From Geothrix paludis (GTDB lineage Bacteria; Acidobacteriota; Holophagae; Holophagales; Holophagaceae), in assembly GCF_022808815.1 (NCBI RefSeq), contig NZ_JAKZLC010000003.1:248001-312000 (forward strand): a DNA stretch of 64,000 nt, read 5' to 3'. Position 1 is the stretch's first letter; each line of letters begins with the position of its first letter. The position numbers were made by a program, and so were the translations under genes. Below the pieces are notes generated by a model, which was given only the letters and a program-made list of their open reading frames with translations, searched no databases and was not told the DNA's origin. Below are positions 16,443 through 24,987 of this stretch, one piece after another.

Positions 16443-17764
16443 TGCAGACGATTCCTATTGGAGTGGTGGGTCAAGTGGCGGGATAGCCGACGTCTAAGCC
16501 CAAGGTAAACAGAAAATGCCAATGGAAATTGTAAGGCCACCTTTGTCTTAAAGTTGATGTAGGGGGTGCCCTTTTCGGTGCGCTTCCTCTCGATACTGAG
16601 TTGAATGAATTGCGACAGTTCTTTTTGGGCCAACTTGCGGAGGTAGTACCTGTCCGATTCAGGGATGATGAAATTGAGGGGCTTGGCCTGGGCCGCAAGG
16701 TTCTCGATCTGTTTCCAAAGACGAAGGTTGGATGGGTTGGAGGCGAATCGGCCATGCTGGAATGCCTCGAAAAGATACTGAAACGGCTTATCGGGAAGAG
16801 GAATACCGTAGTCCATGGGATTTGCACCATGGAGTGCCAGAGTGACCGCAGTCCGTAGGCATTTTTCACAAACGCCACAATTCAGCGATTCTTTTGCATC
16901 TGAGTAGCAAACCCTCAACAAAGGTTTCGCCGGTAGGTCACGATAGGTCTCGACAATCAACCCGACCTTTTCGGCCCTGGAAAGTTCAGAACCATCATTG
17001 ATGACTTGGGTACTCGCCCAGCGGATTGCGGAGTCAGTCTCTGGCGTCGACCCCCAGGCGAAGTCTGTATCGGACGAGGCGATGTAGATTTTCCCGAGGC
17101 CGTGCAGATGAGCCAAAGGGGCAAGTGATGCTGTAAGCGCAAGTCCATGCTGTACCAAAGCCCACCAGTCAGCAGACACTAAGGCATGGAGGTGGTAAGT
17201 ATAGAATTCTCTGAAATCTGTTTTAACAATTGAACAGGGGAGGGTTGCTATGGGATCTAAGCGCTGGAAATAGGATTGGCAACTTTTCCATTGGAGAGTA
17301 TCCCGTAGAGGAATATCGGCGCCGTGATAGAGGATGAGCCGAGGGGATTCCTTGGCATGCCGGATGAAACTTGTGAAAGCGTCGACTCCTCCGCTGAAGA
17401 GAAGTGCTGTCTTTAAAGGGTTTTCTGAATAAATAGTCTCAATTTTGTCGTAGATTATATTGGATTGAAAATTTCTGTTTGGATGATGGTGGAGAAAAAG
17501 GGCCTTGATTGTATTTATCGATTTTAAAAAAGTCGAGTCTATGGTTGGCACATAGAGGTCGGCGTCCAAGAACCAAGCGATCGGGGCCATGTTGGCGAGA
17601 AAAGGTACTGTCAAAATGGACGCAGGGCAGGTTGAAATATCTTCCTCGTATTCAATGAAAAAGGATCTTTTTCGTTTAAAATAGGACTCAACACCTGGAC
17701 ATTGAAAATGATAGGTCAATCGTTTATTGTTGTTTGATAATAATATTTTTTCCAGCCTAATCAT
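16439..17764 (-). CDS. PP-loop (QueC/asparagine-synthase-like) ATPase in exopolysaccharide locus
   Basis: 441 residues. An uncharacterised ~115-residue N-terminal region is followed by LLFSGGVDAFTSF, the SGGxD PP-loop of N-type ATP pyrophosphatases, which activate a carboxyl or carbonyl group as an acyl-adenylate. Further conserved segments are LILYHGADIPL, IYIASSDTDFAWGS, INDGSELSRAEKVGLI and a CGVCEKC motif (CxxCxxC, probably zinc binding as in QueC). The first third of the gene is AT-rich compared with the window, a sign of transfer. It is coupled by ATGA overlap to the pyruvyl-transferase-like gene. It is not a typical PseA/WbpG amidotransferase by eye. I infer an ATP-dependent sugar or lipid-linked modification; the substrate is unknown. 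Confidence 0.75.
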   Translation of the reverse strand: MIRLEKILLSNNNKRLTYHFQCPGVESYFKRKRSFFIEYEEDISTCPASILTVPFLANMAPIAWFLDADLYVPTIDSTFLKSINTIKALFLHHHPNRNFQSNIIYDKIETIYSENPLKTALLFSGGVDAFTSFIRHAKESPRLILYHGADIPLRDTLQWKSCQSYFQRLDPIATLPCSIVKTDFREFYTYHLHALVSADWWALVQHGLALTASLAPLAHLHGLGKIYIASSDTDFAWGSTPETDSAIRWASTQVINDGSELSRAEKVGLIVETYRDLPAKPLLRVCYSDAKESLNCGVCEKCLRTAVTLALHGANPMDYGIPLPDKPFQYLFEAFQHGRFASNPSNLRLWKQIENLAAQAKPLNFIIPESDRYYLRKLAQKELSQFIQLSIERKRTEKGTPYINFKTKVALQFPLAFSVYLGLRRRLSRHLTHHSNRNRLQ

Positions 17765-17850
17765 AGCTGCCTCTTTTAACCATATCAGTTGTCTTTAATT
17801 TAAAACCGAATGTCATCGAATGACTGCATACATGGGTTCATCTAATAGGC

Positions 17851-18882
17851 TTAGGCCAGGGCTGAATTCAGAGAAGAATTTGATTTTATCCAGGTCAAGC
17901 CATCACTGCACATGGCCATTAGATCGCGTTCGGCACGCCAACCGAGCATGGTGTGCGCTCGGTCGGGATTGGCATAACACAGAGCGATGTCGCCAGGGCG
18001 GCGAGGGCCGAATTGCCAGGGAATGGGGTGTCCCATGACCTTTTCCATGGCTTGGATCATCTCCAGCACAGAATATCCGCGCCCCGTGCCGAGGTTGATG
18101 GGGATGGCGCCTTCGATCCTGGGCAGGGCCTTCAGGGCTGCCAAATGCCCGAGGGCGAGATCGACGACATGGAGGTAGTCCCTCACGCCTGTACCATCTG
18201 GCGTGGGGTAGTCCTGCCCGAAGACTTCCAGGTGAGGGCGATGGCCGCTGGCCACTTGGAGGAGGTATGGCATCAGATTGTTGGGAACGCCTTGGGGATC
18301 CTCACCCAGCAGGCCGGAAGGATGGGCTCCCACGGGATTGAAGTACCGCAGCAGGGCAATGCGCCAGCCAGGTTCGCTCTTGGCCAAGTCCCGGCAGATC
18401 TCCTCGATCATGAGCTTGGAACGCCCATAGGGATTGGTGGCGGAAAGTGGGGAATCTTCGCGGATCGGCACCTCGGCTGGGTCACCATAGACCGTGGCCG
18501 AACTAGAGAACACCAGGTTGCGGCAGCCGGCACCCCGCATGGCCTCCAGCAGGTTCAGAGTGCCCGTGACGTTGTTCTGGTAGTAGGTCAGGGGTACCCG
18601 GGTGGATTCGCCCACGGCCTTCAGGCCCGCAAAGTGGATGACGGTCTGGATGGGATGATCGCGGAAGAGGGCGGCCATGCAGCCTGGGTCTCGCACATCG
18701 CCTTCCACGAAGGTGAAGTCTCGGCCTGCCAGGGTGCAGATGCGGCTGATGACGGAAGGTTTGGCGTTGGCGAAGTTGTCCAGGGCCACGACTGCGTATC
18801 CGGCCTGAAGCAACTCCACGACAGTGTGGGACCCGATGAATCCGGCGCCGCCGGTGACCAGAATGGTGTCGGGGTTGGACAT
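17851..18882 (-). CDS. galE: UDP-glucose 4-epimerase
   Basis: NAD-dependent SDR enzyme interconverting UDP-glucose and UDP-galactose. Visible features are ILVTGGAGFIGSHTVVELLQ (Rossmann GxxGxxG), VALDNFANA, VIHFAGLKAVGES, FSSSATVYG (catalytic Ser) and NPYGRSKLMIEE (catalytic YxxxK), with NLGTGRGYSV near the end. 343 aa, normal length. Start at the ATG at 18882, preceded by AAGGAAG; the longer open frame upstream belongs to the overlapping HAD gene region. Supplies galactose-type donors for the polysaccharide. Confidence 0.97.
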   Translation of the reverse strand: MSNPDTILVTGGAGFIGSHTVVELLQAGYAVVALDNFANAKPSVISRICTLAGRDFTFVEGDVRDPGCMAALFRDHPIQTVIHFAGLKAVGESTRVPLTYYQNNVTGTLNLLEAMRGAGCRNLVFSSSATVYGDPAEVPIREDSPLSATNPYGRSKLMIEEICRDLAKSEPGWRIALLRYFNPVGAHPSGLLGEDPQGVPNNLMPYLLQVASGHRPHLEVFGQDYPTPDGTGVRDYLHVVDLALGHLAALKALPRIEGAIPINLGTGRGYSVLEMIQAMEKVMGHPIPWQFGPRRPGDIALCYANPDRAHTMLGWRAERDLMAMCSDGLTWIKSNSSLNSALA

Positions 18883-18899
18883 GGCTTCCTTCTTTGAAC

Positions 18900-19613
18900 T
18901 CAAGCCTGGCTTGAAAGGAGGGGATTCCAAAGGAACCGACGCAACGCTTCCACGCCCTGGACCCGATGGGTTGCAATGGCCTGAACGGAGGGAGGCTCTG
19001 GGGTGGCATGGACCTGCCCGGGGTGCTCCACTTGCACGGTGATCCATCCCATCTGGTTCGGAGCGATGAAGTCCTTGGCGGGATTGTCGGCGATGTAGGC
19101 CACAGCGGCACCGTTCAGGCCGAATGTGGCTTCCATCTGTCTGAATGCCCTTTGATGAGGTTTCCAGAAATCCCTGCCCCACGCGTCTGTGAGCAAGATG
19201 GGATCGGCCCAGCGGGCGACCCCTAGAGCCTCGGCTTTGCGAGTCTGGGCTTCGAGAAATCCGTCTGAGATCAGGCCGATGGGCATGGCCCTTGCCTTTA
19301 CCTCGTCGAGGAGACGTTCCATGCCGGGATACAACCTGATGTTGGGGCGATGATTCCGATAAACCTGAACCAAGTCGGCCACGGTGAAGCGACCTGCCAA
19401 GCTGGGTCGAGTCGCAAGGAGGGCATCGAAAACCGCCCCCCTCTGGCCAGATTGAACCTCGTGGATGAAGGCAAGGGTTTCCTCGGCAGGAAGGCTGGCC
19501 TCCGTTTCGAGCCAGGCTGCCACCGCCCGGAAGCCGCTCTCGACGTAAGTGCACTCAGGGTAGAGCGTGTCATCCATGTCAAAGACAAGGGCTTTCAGCA
19601 TCATCGGGCCCAT
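18900..19613 (-). CDS. HAD-family hydrolase
   Basis: 237 residues. The HAD catalytic motif is KALVFDMDDTLYPE (nucleophile and acid Asp pair). Motif II lies around IGLISDG, the conserved Lys in WKPHQRAF, and motif IV is YIADNPAKDF. The start is ambiguous among ATGs at 19613, 19604 and 19601; the first overlaps the upstream ATP-grasp stop. Probably a sugar-phosphate or related phosphatase. It is immediately coupled to the ATP-grasp gene, and such pairs recur in polysaccharide loci, suggesting a shared substrate. Confidence 0.88.
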   Translation of the reverse strand: MGPMMLKALVFDMDDTLYPECTYVESGFRAVAAWLETEASLPAEETLAFIHEVQSGQRGAVFDALLATRPSLAGRFTVADLVQVYRNHRPNIRLYPGMERLLDEVKARAMPIGLISDGFLEAQTRKAEALGVARWADPILLTDAWGRDFWKPHQRAFRQMEATFGLNGAAVAYIADNPAKDFIAPNQMGWITVQVEHPGQVHATPEPPSVQAIATHRVQGVEALRRFLWNPLLSSQA

Positions 19614-20566
19614 GGCAGCTGCTCAAGAAAGACCTCGGTGTGGTGCCGGGTCATGTAGAGGTTCTTTCGGTAGGCGCCGAAGGTGGGGGCCAGAGCTTCA
19701 CCCCGGAGCATGCGGAGGATCCATGCTGGGTAATCGCCCCCGGCTGCGCGGGCCAGGGGGAAGCCGCCTCCAAAGCGGGGATTGATCTCGCTGAGGACCG
19801 GGCCGTCAGGCGTCAGAAAGGCCTGAAGGGTGAGGGGGCCCCGGGCACCAAGCCGGCTGCAAGCCTCCAGGACGGTCACCAGCCAGGCATCCACGTCGGG
19901 ACGGTCCAGGGTCACGCCTTGGATGGACTCCCCGCCCAAAGTCCGGATCCGCTCTCGGGGGACGAAGTGGAGGGGACGGCCCTGCAGGTCGAAGCAGGCA
20001 TCGATGGTGATCTCCTGCCCCACCAGCCGCTCCTGGATGATGGGGTGGGGGACGAGGGGGAGCATGCGATCCAGGTCAGGGCGTTGGCAGGGATAGATGT
20101 GGCTGCTGGCGCTGCCGTCCCGGGGTTTGAGGAAAAGGTCCATCGGAAGACGGTCATCGGCGGTTTCCGGCAGCCAGGATGCTGGAACGGGAATTCCAGC
20201 ATCCTTGAAAGCCTGGAAGGTGAGCCACTTGTCGCCGGTGATTCGCACGAAATCTGGCGAGGAGATCAGGGATGTGATGCCCTCGCCCAGGAAACGTGAT
20301 GCGTGGTCCGCGAGGATCTGAAGTTCAGTGTCGATGGTGGGGACAATCAGTTGAATCTGCTGGCGTTGGCACAGGCCGAGTAGGGTGGGGATGTAATCCA
20401 GGGCCGTGACCCTCGGAACCTGGAATGCACCGTCTGCCAAGGCGCAGGCTGGGGCCAGGGGATCCATGTCTGCCACGAAGACCTTGCTTCCCATGGGATG
20501 CGCAGCCTCCAGAAAGGCCTTGAGCAGGGAAACGCGTCGCCCTGCGCTGGTCAGGAGGATGTTCAT
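19601..20566 (-). CDS. ATP-grasp ligase (carbamoyl-phosphate-synthase-like)
   Basis: 321 residues. The N-terminal pre-ATP-grasp fold is MNILLTSAGRRVSLLKAFLE. The nucleotide-binding region has ITGDKWLTFQAFKDAGIPVP and FLKPRDGSASSHIY, then IIQERLVGQEITIDACFD. Metal-binding carboxylate and Asn lie in VLSEINPRFGGGFPLA. ATP-grasp enzymes join a carboxylate to an amine (or other nucleophile) through an acyl-phosphate. It overlaps the sugar-transferase gene by 4 bp and the HAD gene by up to 13 bp. With an aminotransferase in the same operon, acylation of a 4-amino sugar is a plausible role (inference). Confidence 0.85.
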   Translation of the reverse strand: MNILLTSAGRRVSLLKAFLEAAHPMGSKVFVADMDPLAPACALADGAFQVPRVTALDYIPTLLGLCQRQQIQLIVPTIDTELQILADHASRFLGEGITSLISSPDFVRITGDKWLTFQAFKDAGIPVPASWLPETADDRLPMDLFLKPRDGSASSHIYPCQRPDLDRMLPLVPHPIIQERLVGQEITIDACFDLQGRPLHFVPRERIRTLGGESIQGVTLDRPDVDAWLVTVLEACSRLGARGPLTLQAFLTPDGPVLSEINPRFGGGFPLARAAGGDYPAWILRMLRGEALAPTFGAYRKNLYMTRHHTEVFLEQLPWAR

Positions 20567-21198
20567 GAATGCTCCATCGTGGACATTGGAGTAGCGGTCT
20601 GATCCTCTTCAAACTCCGGCATGGTCTCGTGCCCTTCAGCGCTGATCCCTTCCCGCAGGATGACCTTCCGGGCGGTGAGCAGAAGAATCCGCAGGTCCAG
20701 GGTCATGGACCGGTGATCCACGTACCAGGTGTCCAAGGCAAAGCGGGTATCCCAATCCACTGTGTTGCGGCCATTGACCTGGGCCCAGCCGGTGATGCCG
20801 GGCGGGCAGTCGAGACGGCGGCGCTGCTCGGGGGTGTAGCGCGGGACATATCGCACGGGTAGGGGCCTCGGCCCCACGAGGCTGAGGTCGCCCCAGAGGA
20901 CGTTCAGCAGCTGGGGCAGCTCGTCCAGGCTGCTGCTGCGGAGGGCCTGGCCGAAGGGGGTGAGCCGGTCTCCGTCGGGCAGGAGGTGGCCTTCCGGATC
21001 CCGGGCGTCGGTCATGGTGCGGAACTTGAAGATGGTGAAGGGGCGACCGAAACGCCCGGCGCGCGCCTGCCGGAACAGCACAGGCGACCCCAGCTTCCAG
21101 CGCACCAGCAGGGCCGTGAGGGCCAGGACGGGCGCGAGGAGGAGCAGGAGGACCAGGGCGACGCCCAGGTCCAGGGCGCGTTTCAGGAAGGGGTACAT
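20563..21198 (-). CDS. Initiating sugar-1-phosphate transferase (PglC/WcaJ C-terminal type)
   Basis: 211 residues: a short monotopic phosphoglycosyl transferase without the WcaJ N-terminal helices. It begins with KRALDLGVALVLLLLLAPVL (reentrant helix), then PVLFRQARAGRFGRPF and FKFRTMTDA, then the catalytic SSLDELPQLLNVLWGDLSLV with the DE pair and VGPRPLP, then GITGWAQVNGRN. It would load the first sugar phosphate onto undecaprenyl phosphate. The PglC-like size fits a bacillosamine-type (2,4-diamino) first sugar, supported by the adjacent aminotransferase and dehydratase. Confidence 0.93.
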   Translation of the reverse strand: MYPFLKRALDLGVALVLLLLLAPVLALTALLVRWKLGSPVLFRQARAGRFGRPFTIFKFRTMTDARDPEGHLLPDGDRLTPFGQALRSSSLDELPQLLNVLWGDLSLVGPRPLPVRYVPRYTPEQRRRLDCPPGITGWAQVNGRNTVDWDTRFALDTWYVDHRSMTLDLRILLLTARKVILREGISAEGHETMPEFEEDQTATPMSTMEHS

Positions 21199-21200
21199 GA

Positions 21201-22397
21201 TCAGCCGGCGGCCTCGGAGAAGCTGTCACCCATGGCGGCCTCCAGAGCGCCCCGGAGGGTCCGGAGCAGCCGGTCGTGGTGGGCCTCCTTCAGGCCGGGG
21301 TGGACCTGGAACATCAGGCTGGTCTCGCCCAGCTGCCGGGCCACGGGCAGGGGGGCCTCGGGGCCCAGGCCGGCTCCGGTGAAGGCCTTTTCCCGGTAGA
21401 TCTCGCCGCAGCTGCCGCTGAAGCAGGGGACGCCCTGGTTGGCGACCTCGATCATGATGCGGTCGCGGGTCCAGCCTTCCTGCAGCTGCTCGGGGCGGAT
21501 GTAGACGTAGGCCTTGTAGGCGGCGTGGCCGAAGTCGGGGCCGGGGCGGGGCACCCGCAGGGCCGGGTGGCCTTCCAGGCCATCGAGGAGGTAGGCCATG
21601 TTCTGGCGGCGGAGGCGGGTCCACTCCGCCAGCTTGCGGAGCTGGAGGCGCCCGATGGCGGCCTGGACTTCTGTCATGCGCCAGTTGGTGCCGAAGGATT
21701 CGTGCAGCCAGCGGAACCCGGGCGCGTGCTCGCGGTGGTAGACCGCGTCGAAGCTCTTGCCGTGGTCCTTGTATTCCCAGGCCCGGCGCCATACCTGCTC
21801 GTCGTTGGTGGTGAGCAGGCCCCCTTCGCCGCCGGTGGTGATGATCTTGTCCTGGCAGAAGGAGAAGCAGCCCACGTGGCCGAGTCCGCCTACGGGGCGG
21901 CCCTTGTAGGTGGCGCCGTTGGCCTGGGCGCAGTCCTCGATGACCTTCAGCCCGTGCCGCTCGGCCAGCTCCAGGATGGGATCCATGTCGCAGGGCCAGC
22001 CCGCCAGGTGCACGGCGATGATGGCGCGGGTCCGCGGGGTGATCACCTGGGCGATGGACTCGGCGGTGAGGTTGCCGCTGTCGGGATCCACATCCGCCAG
22101 CACGGGGACGCAACCCTGGGCCACGGCGGCACTGGCGCTGGCGATGAAGGTGCGGGGGGTGGTGATGATCTCTGAGCCGGCGGGCAGATCCAGGGCACGG
22201 ATGGCCAGCTCCAGGGCCGCGGTGCCGTTCATGAGGGCCACGCCGTACGTGCAGCCGGAGGCCTCGGCGTACTCCTGCTCGAAGGCCCGGCCCTCCTGGC
22301 CGGTCCAGTAGTTCACCTTGCCGCTGCGGAGGACGCGGGTCACGACCTCGACTTCATCCTCGGCATAGGTGGGCCAGGGGGGGAAGGTGTGGGGCAT
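21201..22397 (-). CDS. DegT/DnrJ/EryC1-type sugar aminotransferase
   Basis: 398 residues, PLP-dependent. Visible motifs are NGTAALELAIRALDLPAGSE, ITTPRTFIASASAAVAQG, VHLAGWPCDMDPI and VIEDCAQANGA (Asp contacting PLP nitrogen). CFSFCQDKIITTGGEGG carries the Schiff-base lysine. These enzymes aminate a 4-keto (or 3-keto) nucleotide sugar using glutamate. The upstream partner is a membrane 4,6-dehydratase that makes the 4-keto substrate. GGAG stands upstream of the ATG at 22397. Unlike pgl loci, no PglD-type acetyltransferase follows. Confidence 0.95.
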   Translation of the reverse strand: MPHTFPPWPTYAEDEVEVVTRVLRSGKVNYWTGQEGRAFEQEYAEASGCTYGVALMNGTAALELAIRALDLPAGSEIITTPRTFIASASAAVAQGCVPVLADVDPDSGNLTAESIAQVITPRTRAIIAVHLAGWPCDMDPILELAERHGLKVIEDCAQANGATYKGRPVGGLGHVGCFSFCQDKIITTGGEGGLLTTNDEQVWRRAWEYKDHGKSFDAVYHREHAPGFRWLHESFGTNWRMTEVQAAIGRLQLRKLAEWTRLRRQNMAYLLDGLEGHPALRVPRPGPDFGHAAYKAYVYIRPEQLQEGWTRDRIMIEVANQGVPCFSGSCGEIYREKAFTGAGLGPEAPLPVARQLGETSLMFQVHPGLKEAHHDRLLRTLRGALEAAMGDSFSEAAG

Positions 22398-22498
22398 GGG
22401 AGGTCTCCGGCAAAGGGCCGTAGGTGCGGCGGGGAAGGTCGAGCAAATGCGAATCGGGTAGGCGATTTAGGCGGGGCGGATGGCCGGGAGGGCCAGGA

Positions 22499-24469
22499 CT
22501 AGGAGCCGTCCGCGAGGTAGACGGGGTTGGCGCCGGAGTGGCGGCGGTCACGGTTCTCTTCGGCGAACCGGCCGAGGCCCAGAGCGGAGGGGGTGTAGGT
22601 GGGCACCAGGCGGCGCAGCCAGCGCAGCATCTGGGCCTGCCGTCGGCCCTCGTCCTCCTCCATGGCGAGGCGCAGGCCATCCAGGCCCTGCTCGAACAGG
22701 GGGTCCTCCGGCTCCCGGAGGTGGGCGTCCAGGACCTTGGGGTGCACGTCCGTGCGGGATTCCTCCTGGGCGGAGAACAGCTCTTCGAAGAGCTTCTCGC
22801 CGGGTCGGATGCCGGTGAACTTCACTTCGATGTCCCGGCCGGGCACCAGGCCCGAGAGGCGGGCCATGTCTGTGGCCAGGTCGACGATGCGGACGGGCTC
22901 GCCCATGTCCAGGACGTAGACCTTGCCGGTGTCGCCCAGGATGCCGGCCTGCAGGGCCAGCTGGCTGGCCTCGGGGATGGTCATGAAGTAGCGGATCATG
23001 TCCGGGTGGGTCACCGTGAGGGGGCCGCCGGCCTGGATCTGCTGGCGGAAGATGGGGATCACGCTGCCCCGGCTGCCCAGCACGTTGCCGAAGCGCACGC
23101 TCACGTAGTGGGCGCCCGCGGGCGCGCGGCGCGCGGCGCGGAGCACCAGACCCTCGGCGATGTGCTTGGAGGCCCCCAGCACGTTGGTGGGGTTGACGGA
23201 CTTGTCCGTGGAGATGTTCACGAAGGTGTGGACCCCCACGGCCAGGGCCGCGTCCAGCACCCGCTCGGTGCCGAAGATGTTGTTGTTGACCGCCTCCTCG
23301 GGGTGGGCCTCGAGGTAGGGCACGTGCTTGTGGGCGGCCGCGTGCAGCACCACCTGGGGCCGCCAGCGCTCGAACACGTGCCGCAGGCGGTTGGTGTGGC
23401 GGATGTCGCAGAGCTCGAGGGAGAGCGCCTGGTTGGGGAACAGGGCGCGGAGATCGCGCTCGATCTCCCACAGGCTGTTCTCGCCGCGGCCCAGGAGGAT
23501 GAGCCGGGCCGGGCGGAAGGCGGCCACCTGGCGGGCCAGCTCGCTGCCGATGGATCCGCCAGCGCCGGTGATGAGCACCGTGGCGTCCTCGAGGATGCTG
23601 CCGAGGGCGCTCTGGTCGAGCTGGATGGGCTCGCGGCGCAGCAGGTCCTCGATGGAGACGTCGCGCAGCTCGGGCTTCCAGGTCCGGGGGCCCAGCAGGT
23701 CGGAGATGCCAGGCACGGTCTTGATGCGGACGCCGGTGGCCTGGGCCTCCTCCCGCAGGCGGCGGATGATGGCGCCGCTGGCGCTGGGGATGGCCAGCAC
23801 CACCTGGGTGATGCGGTGGTCGGCGATGAGGGTGCGGAGCAGCCGGGACGGGCCCATCACGGGGACGCCCTGGAGGAGGATGCCCTGCTTGTCGAAGGCG
23901 TCGTCCACATAGCCGATGACCTGGCTGCCCAGCTCGGGGTGCCGCTGGATCTCCTGGGCCACGAGGAGCCCGGCCCGGCCGGCCCCCACGATGAGCGTGC
24001 GCTGGCGGGCATCGGGGGCTGTCTCCTGCAGAATGCCCTCGTAGCGCGCCCGGACGAAGGTGCGGGCCAGGGCCCAGGTCACGGCAGTGGCGAGGCTGGC
24101 GGTGACAAGGGTGTCGAAGCTGAGGGCGCCTTCGAGGTCGGGCGTGAGGTGGCCGAGGAGCAGGGCGGTCAGGCAGAGGGTGAGGGAGGCTGCCGTCAGC
24201 TGGAGCGTGTCCCTGAAGCCGATGTAGCGGTACTGCTGGCGGGTGAGCCGGAAGCCGAGGTTGACCACCCCGCACAGGCCCACCCAGGCATAGAGGTGCC
24301 AGGCGATGGGGGATCCCACGGACAGGAACCGCTCGCTGGCCGCCCACGCCAGGCCCGCCAGGAGGAGGTCCAGGGTCAGCTTGACCGCCTGCCGGAGCAG
24401 GGGATGGCGCCTCAAGGTGCGGTTGGTGGGCATGGGTTGACTCGGGTTCAGGGAAGGGGAGACATCCAT
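22499..24469 (-). CDS. Membrane NDP-sugar 4,6-dehydratase (FlaA1/WbpM/PglF-like)
   Basis: 656 residues from the ATG at 24469; a TTG extension to 24538 is possible but lacks support. Four N-terminal transmembrane helices (about residues 25-135) precede a CoA-binding-like Rossmann domain (TLIVGAGRAGLLVAQEIQ). The SDR dehydratase domain follows, with VLITGAGGSIGSELARQVA, FVNISTDKSVNPTN and VLGASKHIAE. It converts UDP-GlcNAc-type substrates to the 4-keto-6-deoxy form. In WbpM the residue four before the catalytic Lys is Met (SMK triad), and here it is Leu (VLGASK). First gene of the minus arm, 101 bp before the aminotransferase. Confidence 0.93.
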   Translation of the reverse strand: MDVSPSLNPSQPMPTNRTLRRHPLLRQAVKLTLDLLLAGLAWAASERFLSVGSPIAWHLYAWVGLCGVVNLGFRLTRQQYRYIGFRDTLQLTAASLTLCLTALLLGHLTPDLEGALSFDTLVTASLATAVTWALARTFVRARYEGILQETAPDARQRTLIVGAGRAGLLVAQEIQRHPELGSQVIGYVDDAFDKQGILLQGVPVMGPSRLLRTLIADHRITQVVLAIPSASGAIIRRLREEAQATGVRIKTVPGISDLLGPRTWKPELRDVSIEDLLRREPIQLDQSALGSILEDATVLITGAGGSIGSELARQVAAFRPARLILLGRGENSLWEIERDLRALFPNQALSLELCDIRHTNRLRHVFERWRPQVVLHAAAHKHVPYLEAHPEEAVNNNIFGTERVLDAALAVGVHTFVNISTDKSVNPTNVLGASKHIAEGLVLRAARRAPAGAHYVSVRFGNVLGSRGSVIPIFRQQIQAGGPLTVTHPDMIRYFMTIPEASQLALQAGILGDTGKVYVLDMGEPVRIVDLATDMARLSGLVPGRDIEVKFTGIRPGEKLFEELFSAQEESRTDVHPKVLDAHLREPEDPLFEQGLDGLRLAMEEDEGRRQAQMLRWLRRLVPTYTPSALGLGRFAEENRDRRHSGANPVYLADGS

Positions 24470-24987
24470 CGGTGGGGCTTTCTTAGATGACTCGATGGTA
24501 GGACAAGCGGAAGGGGTATCGGCATGAAATACAAGCAATGAGCGCGGAAAAAGGAGACATGTGATAATCGTTTTCCAGCAGGCTTAATATGCCCATTCAG
24601 AACATTCCCTGAACGTAACCAAGGCCCTAAAGGGCATAATGAACTTGATGGCATCAAAAACCGGCTAATCGGCCGGTTGGGGCGCCTGCGTTAATGTTGG
24701 GATAATGGCGCACTGTCGTAACAGATTTACTAGGTAATTAATTAGCCATAATAATGCTATCAATGCGGGTATTTTCTGCTTGAATAACCGCGTGACAAGC
24801 GATTGATGACCATGTGGGCAAATGATGACGAAGCCATCTGGCGGCACGGGTTCACGGTCGGGACAAGGCCGGAATAGGGCTGGATGGGGTGGCGGATGCG
24901 AGTATCGGATCCCGGTTGTGACGTGAGGCACACCCGGGATACCTGCAGCCGAAGGTCCGGCAGGCTCCTTGGGAAAGAGCTTTTTTC
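24470..24987. other. AT-rich non-coding leader of the minus-arm polysaccharide operon
   Basis: About 500 bp with clearly lower GC than its surroundings, lying upstream of the dehydratase gene and before repeat copy 4. It contains an imperfect hairpin, ACCGGC-TAATC-GGCCGGT, near 24660-24680 and several AT clusters (TAATTAATTAGCCATAATAAT near 24735), but no promoter I can call with confidence. An 88-codon minus-strand frame (24665-24931) has no recognisable domain and odd composition, so I do not annotate it. Probably holds the promoter and regulatory sites for the operon. Confidence 0.5.

Noticed and set aside
24665-24931. 88-codon minus-strand frame in the AT-rich leader (PPDGFVIICPHGHQ...)
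   Set aside because: No recognisable domain, no clear ribosome site, and the composition changes abruptly within the frame. More likely regulatory DNA.
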